This document shows positions 8,638 through 16,350 of a stretch of DNA of 16,350 bases, piece by piece (position 1 is the stretch's first letter; each line of letters begins with the position of its first letter). The DNA is taken from contig JADHYX010000454.1 of the NCBI GenBank assembly GCA_027604685.1, positions 1-16,350 of the forward strand, read 5' to 3'. The position numbers were made by a program, and so were the translations under genes. The notes beneath the pieces are model-generated. The model worked only from the letters and a program-made list of their open reading frames with translations, was not told the DNA's origin and ran no database searches. This DNA comes from Lobulomyces angularis (lineage: Eukaryota > Chytridiomycota > Chytridiomycetes > Lobulomycetales > Lobulomycetaceae).

Positions 8638-9637
8638 TTTTGTTTTTAATATCATATCTTTCTTTCTTTTATTTTTTTTTGTTAATTTTTGTTTTATATA
8701 TCTTTTTTTTTTTTTTTTTTTTTTACTAACCTTTATAAAGAATATAATATTGATTTTTTTTCTTCATTATACTTTTTTTTTTTTTAAAAAAAAATAAAAT
8801 TTTATTACTGTTAACACATACTTTTTTTTCTTTTATTTTATTTTCTTTTTAAAATAATTAGTTGAAAAAAAATAATTATACTTCTTTTAAAACAAAAAAT
8901 AAAAAAAGAAATTATTAAATATTTAAAAAAAAACAAAAAGATAAAAAGAATAAAAGAAAGTAAAATAAGAAGGATTAAACAAATAAAATAAAAAAAAATT
9001 TTGTTGTATTATTGGGAAACTTCCAGTTTTTTTTTTTAAGATTTCCAATAAATTTGAAGGCCAGGAGGTGTTTTTTAAAAAATGATTAACTTTGATAAGA
9101 ATCAGCAAGAAATTAAAAAGAAAAAACTGTACCCCCCTAGGATTTTTAATTAGTGAAGCAAAAATTATTTTTGTGGTTTGCTAATTTAATAAAGAAGTCT
9201 GAAATAAAACTTTTGGTTACAAGTATAAACAAAATTTTGAAAAGAACAGACCTCAAAATTTTTAGTAATGAACACGGTACCATGAGTGAAGCTGGATCTA
9301 TATCAATACTTTAGTAATTCTGTTGAACAGAAAATTAAGTTGTCAACGACTTTTCTCTTTTCAAAAAAAAAAAAAAAATCATAATTTTTAAAACCACAAG
9401 TTAATGGCATCATAATAGAATTAATTATATTCTTCTTTTTTTTTTTTTTTTTTTTGTTAATTGAATATAAAAAAAATTTTTTTTTTTTTTTTAATTTCAT
9501 CGATATCCTCCAAAAAAGAAATTTTTTCCCAATAAAAATTTTTTTTGAAGATCACAAAAAAAATTAAAAAAAAAGGTCTAAAAAAAATTAAATTAAAAAA
9601 GTAAAAAAAAAGGTTTTTTTTTTTTTTTTATTCAGAT
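8638..9637. other. AT-rich intergenic spacer before the phosphorylase gene
   Basis: It consists mainly of T-runs (8590-8830, 9430-9500, 9610-9630) and A-rich DNA. The part from about 9036 to 9315 has a more even base mix and is treated separately as a possible coding remnant. No tRNA or other RNA gene is seen. The right end should contain the phosphorylase promoter, but no clear element stands out. Confidence 0.5.
9036..9315 (+). pseudogene. Possible degenerate coding remnant, unrecognised
   Basis: Plus-strand pieces have a protein-like mix of charged and hydrophobic residues but lie in different frames separated by stops. They are ISNKFEGQEVFF near 9040-9075, NQQEIKKKKLYPPR near 9105-9142, GFLISEAKIIFVVC near 9139-9182, and a 43-codon run at about 9184-9315 that includes SEIKLLVTSINKILKR and SNEHGTMSEAGSI. 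Some breaks might be introns, but no set of GT-AG borders joined all of them convincingly. I do not recognise the family. It may be a decayed gene, exons of an unusual gene, or chance. Confidence 0.3.
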
Positions 9638-12600
9638 ATGGTATGTAGATGTTCAAAAAAAAAAAAAATTAAAATAATAATTTTTTTTTTTTTTTTTTGT
9701 TTAATTGGAGTGTTGAATGTTATTAATATTTTTTACTTCTATTTTTAGAAATCTAGCTCAACTTTAACAAAAACATCTGTAGTAGCCGGAAGCGCACACG
9801 GGGGAAATCCTCATCCAACTCACAGCCAGGGTTCCAAATCTTTAGTCTCTCCGGTATTGGCTGCAAATCCAAATCAGTCTTTATTTCTGGATGCAAGAAA
9901 ACCTTCTGTTACAAATAGAATGTAAAAGTGAAAAAGAACAAAAAAATATGTTAATTTTTTCTTCTATATTTATGGACAATACATTATGTTTATATATATT
10001 TTATTAATCAGTTCTTTAAAAATAAAAATAGTCGAACTGTTACTGGTCCACCAGCGCATGAACTTGGAAGAGTGTGGAAAGCTACACCAGAAGCTATGGA
10101 AATTTGGAAAAAGCATATTATGACTTGTCCAAAAGGTATTTTTTTTTTTGTTTCTTAACCAATCGTGAATGTATTTGATTTTTTTTTATTTTTTTAATAG
10201 TCGAAGAAGAAACAGTACAAAATTCATTTTGCCATCATGCAACAAAAACTTTAGCTAGAAGTTCTTTTAATATGGATGATTTTGCTGCTTATCAAGCAGT
10301 TTCTCTTAGGTAAAATTATTAAAAAAAAATAAAATAAAATTTTTTTTTTAATAAAAATATAGTATTCGAGATCTACTTTTAGATAAATGGAATGCAACTC
10401 AGCAATACCATACTTCAAAAGATCCTAAAAGAGTGTATTATCTTTCCTTGGAATTTTTATTAGGACGAACTTTAGACAATGCTATGCTAAACTTGGGAGT
10501 AAAGGAAGTATACAAAAGTGCCCTAGAAAAACTGGGTTTTACTTTGGATGATCTTATTAGCGAAGAAACTGATGCAGCTTTAGGAAACGGTGGTTTAGGT
10601 AGATTAGCAGCGTGTTATATGGATTCCCTTGCTAGCACTAATTATCCGGCTTGGGGATACGGTATTCGTTACCAGTATGGAATTTTTCAACAAAGAATTC
10701 AAGATGGTTATCAAACTGAGGTTTTATAAATTCTATTGGTTATTTAAAAAATTTTTTTTCTAGTATCCTGATTACTGGTTAAATTTCGGAAATCCATGGG
10801 AAATTCAACGTTTGGATATTAATTATGATGTAAGATTTAGAGGTTATGTCACTCAAAACGTTGATGCTGATGGTAATACCAACTACTCTTGGGAGGTATT
10901 TTTTTTCAATGTGTACTTTGTATTTTTTTATTACAAATATTTCTTATTAGGGCGGTGAAAAAGTAGTAGCAGTGGCATACGATTATCCTATTCCTGGGTT
11001 CAATACCAACAACTGTATCAACATCAGACTGTGGAGCTCCAAACCTCAAAAAGAGTTTGATTTTGCTAGCTTTAATGAAGGAAATTATGATAAATCTGTT
11101 GAAGAGCAAAAAAATGCCGAAAATATTACTTCAGTTTTGGTATAATTTAAAAAAAAATAAATAAATAAATAAATATAAATTTTTTGTTTTAAATTATAAC
11201 GTGTAGTATCCTAATGATAATCATATGGTGGGAAAAATTCTTCGCTTAAAGCAACAATACTTTTTTGTTTGTGCTACTCTACAAGATATTGTCAGAAGAT
11301 TTAAAAAATCAGATAGACCGTGGTCAGATTTTCCAAAACAAGTTGCTATCCAACTTAATGATACACATCCAACACTTGGGTATTTTCTTAAATAATTTTT
11401 TCCCTTTATTTTATCTAAATAACCAAATTCTTTTTTTTTGTTTATACTTTTTTTAGTATTGCTGAATTACAAAGGATTTTGGTTGATGAAGAAAACCTTT
11501 CATGGGATGAAGCTTGGCGTAAAATTTTTCTATACACACAATTAAAATTAATTTTTTTTTTTTTTTTTTTTTGCTTGTAAGGGTAATTACAGGGTTTTCC
11601 GTGTGAAAGGTAAAACTTGAATAGTGGTAAAGGAAGCCATGCACTGAATGCAAGAAACAAAGTAAGCAATGTCCAGCTCTTTCTTACCAATCCTACTGAG
11701 TTTTGCGTCGATGATTTTGGAAGTAGGGGAATTCACGGAAGAAAGAGAAATTAGAGCAGAACACAGCAAATAGAAAAGATGAAGAGTAAGAGGCCACTTT
11801 TAAATAACTTTCTTTATTAGGTACGTTATATAAGAAGCAAGTGAGAAATTTGAAGAAAAAACAAAAACGAAATTATAAAGTTTACTGGGTTTCAATTTAT
11901 ATACAAAGATACCAAATAGACTGTTTCTTATATATTAATGAATAAAACTCTAAGAGCAATGATAAATTTAATAAAGCACAAAAAAAAATTAAATTGATGG
12001 TGACTTACCTAACAAAAAAAACTTGGTTCTAATTACTTTAATAAATAAAAAAATGCACTAAATGGATTGTAAATATAAAAATTCAACTGAAATTTAAACC
12101 TATTTTTAGAGTGGAAAATTTTTGCCCCTGAACTTCATTTTTTTATAAAAAAAAAATCCTTTGAACATTTAATTTCAATCAAAATTAATTCAAATATCTA
12201 CTAAACAAATGAAATCTACTGTCAAGTTACTAGATAAATCTTCTACTAAAATAGTAGACAAGTCTATGAGACGTGCTGCGTCTCTAATCATTTGCAAACC
12301 TATTCACCACGAGTTTAAAGATGCTCCTGATTTTCAAGTATTACTCGTTAAAAGGTATTTTTCTTTTTAAAATATTTTTTTTATTATTAATTTGCAATAA
12401 ATACTAGAAATCAAAGAGGTTTGTTTAAACATCTACATGTATATCCTGGTGGTGTTGTAGATGACGTTGATGATATTCAGCACTGGCCAAATCTGGATTC
12501 AAAAACAAACTTTTTACTAGATCATCGAATTGCTGCCATTAGAGAAACTTTTGAGGAAACTGGTATGAATTTATTTTTTTTTTCAAAGATTACCAAAAAT

Positions 12601-15600
12601 AAACATGCATGTACCCTTTGTAGGAATTCCTTTAATATCCCCACTTCCAAAGTTATTAAAATCCCAGTGGAAAAATTTGAGATCCGAAGTACATAACGAT
12701 GCAAAAAAATTTTTAAACTTAAATAAAACTGTAAAAGCACTCCCACAAGTAGATAACTTAATTCATTTTTCACACTGGATCACGCGTAAAAATAATTAAT
12801 TGGTTGAGCCTAATTGTGAATGATCATAATTTTTTTTTCAGCTGAAATAGAAAAAAAGCGTTTCGATACACATTTTTTTATAACAACACTGCTACCTGAT
12901 GATCCATGCTTGACTGAAGCCTGTGCAGATGGCCTAGAAACTATGCACTTAGAATGGCTTCGTCCTGATGAGGCATTAGCCAAGTTTCGCAACGGAGAAA
13001 TTGACTTTTTTCCTCCCCAATTTTGTACCCTTTCAGATCTCACTACGTATTAAAAGGATGCAATTTTATACTTTTATTGAATATTTCTTATTTTCTTAGG
13101 ATGAAATTTAAAGATGTTCAAGATATTGTTGAAGGTAAAAAATTTTTACCGCCAGTGGTACCAATTCTTCCAAATCCATTTTTATCCGAAGAAGGAAACG
13201 TATATTTTTCATTACCAGGTAAGATTTTATTTAAATAAATTTTTTAATAATACAACGAAAGGTGATGAAAAGCATTCTACCACAATGGGAAACAAGGGTA
13301 ATCATTTTCTTTTTTTTTTTTAGCACAATAATATTTATGTTCTAGGAGCAAGAAATCGAATTAAAATTGAAAGAAGAGAAGGTGGTGGTTTTAAAGATTT
13401 TCTCTGGGAAAGAACGAAAGAATTTAAATTTGCAAGCAAATTATAAGTCATTTACGCTTGATGTTAAGTGCATCCGATAAAATATAAAATTTATTCCTTA
13501 TTGTAGTAAAGTTACAACGCGTTTTGTAAAATATCTCTTATTATTGCTATTTTTTATTTTTATATATACAGCATTTTTAAAATTGAAATTTTTTTCTTTC
13601 ACGATAAAAATGTTTGAATTTTGTTTCCATTTTTTATCAAAAAATTTATTTGGTCGTTTTTAAAATGTTTTAATTTTAAGATAAATTTAAAATTTTCTTG
13701 AAAAAAAAAAAATTTTAAAAATTAAAAAAAAAATTAAAATGGAAAAATTGGAAAATATAATATTTGATACTGGTAAAAAAAAATAATATGCAATAACAAT
13801 AGAAAAGAAAAAGAAACAGGAGGAAAAAAAATATGAAAAATTTTATATTAGTTTTAATGATTAAAAAAAAAAAAAGATGGAGGAATTGATGATCATACAG
13901 CGTTAATTTGTTTAGGGAAGTCACCGTCGGTTAAAATTTGTGCTGTAACAACTGTTGGTGGAAATGTTGACATTGATAAAAGCTTGTTAGGTTTTTTTTT
14001 TTTAATTTTTTTTTTTACTTTGTTAGGGATAAAAACAACAATGGGGTTGTTAAATTTAACCAACGTACCATTATATCTTGGGGCAACGCTACCATTAGTT
14101 CCAGATGGTTTTCATAAATCTCCACCAAAATGGTTCGGACATGGTAATTATTATTTATTATTTTTTTTTTTTTAAAAATCATATATTCACTTCCATATAT
14201 TATTTTTTTATTTAATCTTTTTTTTTTTTTTTTTATATAGATATTGTGTAATACATTTTTGAACTTTTAATGAAATTCTTTTTAATATCCCCCTTTTTTT
14301 ATTTTAGCACAAACACTTATTCTTTCACTAATCATACTGTACTTCCAGAGTAAAACAAAAAAAAATTTATTGTAAAATTTTTTAATTTTTTATTTATAGA
14401 GCATTAGAAAGATGGTCTGTTCCATTAATTTCAGATTTACTTCCTCGTCACATGATGATTATTTTTGATATCAATTTATTTTTCCTTCAAAAAGTTGAAA
14501 AGGCCTACCCAGGTGATCGTGAAATGTAAATTAAAAAAAAAAAAAAATATATATATATAATTTTGATTAATATTAAATTAAAAATTGTTTTTAAATTTTT
14601 TTTCACTCGATAGTCTTCGTCGTATTTCAATTATTGAGGAAGGACATCCTCAATATGTCCGTATGGCCTTTTTAGCAGCAGCTGCTTCTCATACGGTTAA
14701 TGGTGTCGCAGCGTTGCATTCCATGTTGATAAAAACTGAGGTATAAAAATTATAATAACAGAAGATAATTTTATTTTTTTTGTAACACTGTATTTATCCA
14801 ATTATTTATTTTTTTTTTTTTATTTAGATCTTTAAAGACTTTGTTAACTTTTTTGGAGAAAAAAAATTTACCAACGTTACTAATGGAATAACACCAAGAA
14901 GGTTATATTAAAAAAAAAATTTTTCTTTTTTTTTTTTTAATATTTCAGAATTTATTTATTTTTTATTTTTTTTATAGATGGTTACATCAAGCAAACCCTT
15001 TACTTAGTGATTTAATCACACAAACCTTGGGAAGTAAAGTTTGGTTAAATGATTTAACCAAATTATCGGAATTAAAAAAGTACGCAAAAGATAGTACTTT
15101 TCAGAAAAAATGGATGGAAATTAAATATCAAAATAAAGTACGTTTAGCTGAATTGATTAAAACCAAGTGTGGCATAAGTGTTTCTCCTGATGCCTTGTTT
15201 GATATTCAAGTAATAAAAAAAAAAAAATTGTGAAAAAAATTTATTTTTTATTTTTTGTTTTTTTACTCTAGTGTAAACGTTTACATGAATACAAACGTCA
15301 ATTTATGAATATCTTATATGTAATTCATAAATATCAATATTTAAAATCACTTCCACCAGCTGCATTGAAGGATGTTGTTCCACGTGTTGGTGAAAAATTA
15401 AAAATTAATAATATATATAAAATTTTTATTTTTATTTTTATTTTTTTTATGTAATCTTTAGTTATTTTTGCAGGAAAAAGTGCACCTGGATATTATATTG
15501 CAAAGTTGATTATCAAACTTATCAATAATGTTGCAGATGTAATTAATGAAGATGAAGACACAAGTGAATACTTGAAGTTAGTTTTTATACCTAATTACAA

Positions 15601-16350
15601 TGTTTCTGTTGCTGGTAAAAAATTTTAATTATTTGTTTAAAATTTAAATATATTTTTTTTCTTTATTAAGAAATTATGATTCCTGCAAGTGATATTTCTC
15701 AACATATTTCAACTGCTGGTACTGAAGCATCTGGAACTTCCAATATGAAGTTTGTATTGAATGGAGGGTTGATTTTAGGAACTGTTGATGGAGCAAACAT
15801 TGAAATTTGTGAGGAAATAGGGGATGATAATATCTGGCTCTTTGGGGCCCTAGCACATGAAGTAGAGGATATACGTCATGATCATACTTACCACAAAGTT
15901 GTAATGGATTCAAACTTGCAAAATGTTATAGAAGACATCAGGCAAGGAGGATATGGAGATGCAGGAATTTTTGAACCATTATTGGCAACATTGACAAGCG
16001 GGCATGACTTTTACATTATTAGCAAAGACTTCCCTGCTTGTAATCATACTTTTTTTTTGTACATACTATGAATATAAATTTTTTTTTTTTTTTTTTTTAG
16101 ACATCGCCTCAAATAAATTGGTAGAAGAAGCATATAAAAACAAAAAAGAATGGGCTACAAAATCAATTAATGCAGCAGCTGGTATGGGTAATTTTAGCAG
16201 TGATAGGTAAAAAAAAAAAAAGAAAAAATTTATTTTTTATTTTTTTCATTAATTATTTTTTGAAAAGATCTATTATTGAATATGCTGAAAAAATTTGGAA
16301 AATTAAACCAATTCCAGTACCAGATGGAGCAGCTGCAGATATCTTTAGTA
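9638..16350 (+). CDS. GPH1: Glycogen phosphorylase (partial at the right edge)
   Basis: Twenty exons join in frame to about 913 residues: 9638-9640, 9749-9921, 10032-10135, 10201-10309, 10363-10720, 10764-10895, 10951-11139, 11207-11379, 11457-11518, 14241-14247, 14308-14349, 14400-14525, 14614-14740, 14828-14901, 14978-15209, 15272-15389, 15462-15614, 15671-16039, 16101-16206, 16268-16350+. This enzyme removes glucose-1-phosphate from glycogen using pyridoxal phosphate. Hallmarks are [86 protein letters not shown], and [10 protein letters not shown] with the cofactor lysine at about residue 754 (codon 15748-15750). The Ser/Thr-rich N-terminal extension (about 60 residues) contains RKPSV and RTVTG, where fungal enzymes carry a phosphorylated regulatory site. 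The first exon (ATG directly before GTATGT) is the least certain. Only the last residues lie outside the window. Intron 9 is 2.7 kb and holds other genes. Confidence 0.92.
11576..11830 (-). other. Less AT-rich island with a possible spliced minus-strand coding remnant
   Basis: The block has visibly more G+C than its flanks and few homopolymer runs. On the minus strand a frame reads a hydrophobic signal-like segment ([16 protein letters not shown]) and then [17 protein letters not shown] textbook 44-bp intron follows (11687-11644, GTAAGA to TTGCATTCAG), and the frame continues [18 protein letters not shown] before an A-run. No ATG starts it. Just upstream on the same strand are TATATAA (around 11826-11832) and AATAAA, an order also seen in retroelement long terminal repeats. 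Whether it is a gene fragment or a solo LTR cannot be decided here. Confidence 0.3.
12209..13446 (+). CDS. Nudix hydrolase, NUDT19-like (probable peroxisomal CoA diphosphatase), nested in a phosphorylase intron
   Basis: Seven exons (12209-12354, 12408-12562, 12624-12785, 12842-13046, 13100-13218, 13262-13297, 13346-13446) give an intact 307-residue protein. The Nudix domain starts with [11 protein letters not shown] and [22 protein letters not shown] then leads, after the insertion usual for this subgroup, to the catalytic helix [13 protein letters not shown] (Arg94-Glu95, Glu98-Glu99, metal ligands). Family-specific segments follow: HFSHWITP split by intron 3, then [16 protein letters not shown] and [18 protein letters not shown]. 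The C-terminus is ASKL, a classic PTS1 peroxisome signal. Mammalian NUDT19 and NUDT7 hydrolyse CoA and acyl-CoA in peroxisomes, so this role is inferred. The gene lies wholly inside intron 9 of glycogen phosphorylase on the same strand, about 690 bp after the donor. No frameshift or stop breaks it, so it looks functional. Confidence 0.88.
13739..14143 (+). pseudogene. Truncated inosine-uridine nucleoside hydrolase (first three exons only)
   Basis: Exons 13739-13772, 13877-13990 and 14027-14143 join in frame to 88 residues. [19 protein letters not shown] carries the family's calcium-binding aspartate cluster (DxDxxxDD at residues 10-17). It is followed by [14 protein letters not shown] and [13 protein letters not shown], the conserved second and third segments, and ends at PPKWFGH. 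The family is normally about 310-340 residues, so roughly the last 70% is missing, including the C-terminal Asp/His active-site residues. No further hydrolase-like sequence exists before phosphorylase resumes at 14241. If spliced to 14241 and left unspliced after it, the frame would read only DIV then stop. A full enzyme would split the N-glycosidic bond of nucleosides. This fragment cannot form the whole active site. It looks like a partial copy. Confidence 0.75.
14241..14247 (+). other. Seven-nucleotide microexon of glycogen phosphorylase
   Basis: The sequence ATATTGT lies between acceptor TTATATAG and donor GTAATAC. Exon 9 ends one base into a codon (TGG C) and exon 11 (14308) needs two bases before it. 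Inserting these seven bases gives [18 protein letters not shown], matching the phosphorylase family pattern DEAWxIVTxTFAYTNHT without gap. Without it the two halves are out of frame and lack the His-Ile-Val positions. Confidence 0.75.

Larger units (their letters stand above)
11519..14240 (+). other. Oversized intron 9 of glycogen phosphorylase, carrying other genes
   Basis: The donor is GCTTGGC followed by GTAAAATT and the acceptor is TTTTATATAG. At 2722 bp it is far longer than the gene's other introns (roughly 45-110 bp). From left to right it holds a T-run, a less AT-rich island (11576-11830), AT spacer with no visible gene (11831-12208), a complete Nudix gene, about 290 bp of AT spacer, a three-exon nucleoside hydrolase fragment, and T-rich DNA up to the acceptor. 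Both ends of the insert lie close to T-runs of over 12 bases. If the assembly is right these are nested genes on the host strand. If not, it is a false join. Confidence 0.65.

Noticed and set aside
8923..9108. Minus-strand 61-residue frame in the spacer before phosphorylase
   Set aside because: Most of it is Phe/Tyr/Leu from A-rich DNA. The plus-strand remnant is the better reading of this area.
11453..11690. Minus-strand frames over phosphorylase exon 9 and the T-run
   Set aside because: These are shadows of exon 9 with poly-Lys from the A-run. Only the island at 11576-11830 was kept as a low-confidence item.
12810..13043. Minus-strand frame opposite Nudix exon 4
   Set aside because: It is antisense to a conserved coding exon. 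Its composition follows from the sense codons.
11207..14350. Two separate partial phosphorylase genes, an N-terminal half and a C-terminal half
   Set aside because: The halves are complementary without overlap, and the microexon at 14241 joins them exactly in family register. Not fully excluded without cDNA.
15674..15913. Minus-strand frame opposite phosphorylase exon 18
   Set aside because: It is antisense to a strongly conserved exon and has no family resemblance of its own.
9638..16350. Glycogen phosphorylase as a pseudogene, because no single frame is long
   Set aside because: All breaks resolve as short introns with phase-consistent borders and intact catalytic motifs.

Overview
This window comes from a very AT-rich eukaryotic nuclear genome. 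Genes are closely packed and cut by many short introns (about 45-110 bp) filled with long A or T runs. Almost every gene needs splicing to read through, and I reconstructed the exons by hand from GT/AG borders, reading phase and family conservation. The gene set (a CatSper-type sperm/flagellum channel subunit, C1D/Lrp1, a proteasome alpha subunit, fungal/animal-type glycogen phosphorylase, a Nudix hydrolase with a peroxisomal C-terminus) fits a flagellated, peroxisome-bearing microbial eukaryote. A zoosporic fungus or a close relative is my best guess, but the sequence alone does not fix the species.

Layout. 156-3990 (-): a 13-exon, 990-residue CatSper auxiliary subunit, closest to the epsilon/delta type. 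4192-4848 (-): a 5-exon RidA-family deaminase. It shares a 103-bp divergent promoter with 4952-5555 (+), a 3-exon C1D/Lrp1 exosome cofactor. 5556-6535: AT-rich spacer ending in a less AT-rich stretch with a small hairpin and a 10-bp triple tandem repeat. 6536-6958 (+): an unrecognised low-complexity Ser/Thr/Asn/Pro protein. 7482-8637 (+): a 7-exon proteasome alpha subunit (PSMA3/Pre10). 8638-9637: AT spacer with a possible broken coding remnant. 9638-16350 (+): glycogen phosphorylase, 20 exons seen, running off the right edge a few residues short of its end.

The most unusual structure is inside the phosphorylase gene. Its ninth intron is 2.7 kb, against roughly 45-110 bp for the others. It holds a complete 7-exon Nudix gene (NUDT19-like, ending in SKL) and the first three exons of an inosine-uridine nucleoside hydrolase, all on the host strand. 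Phosphorylase coding sequence resumes through an apparent 7-nt microexon that restores frame and family sequence exactly. The inserted block may be real (nested genes, with the hydrolase fragment left over from a segmental insertion) or an assembly join at T-runs. The microexon favours one continuous host gene.

Functionally, phosphorylase mobilises storage glucan, the Nudix protein probably trims CoA species in peroxisomes, RidA removes reactive imine/enamine intermediates, and C1D and PSMA3 serve RNA and protein turnover. I see no operon-like logic among them.
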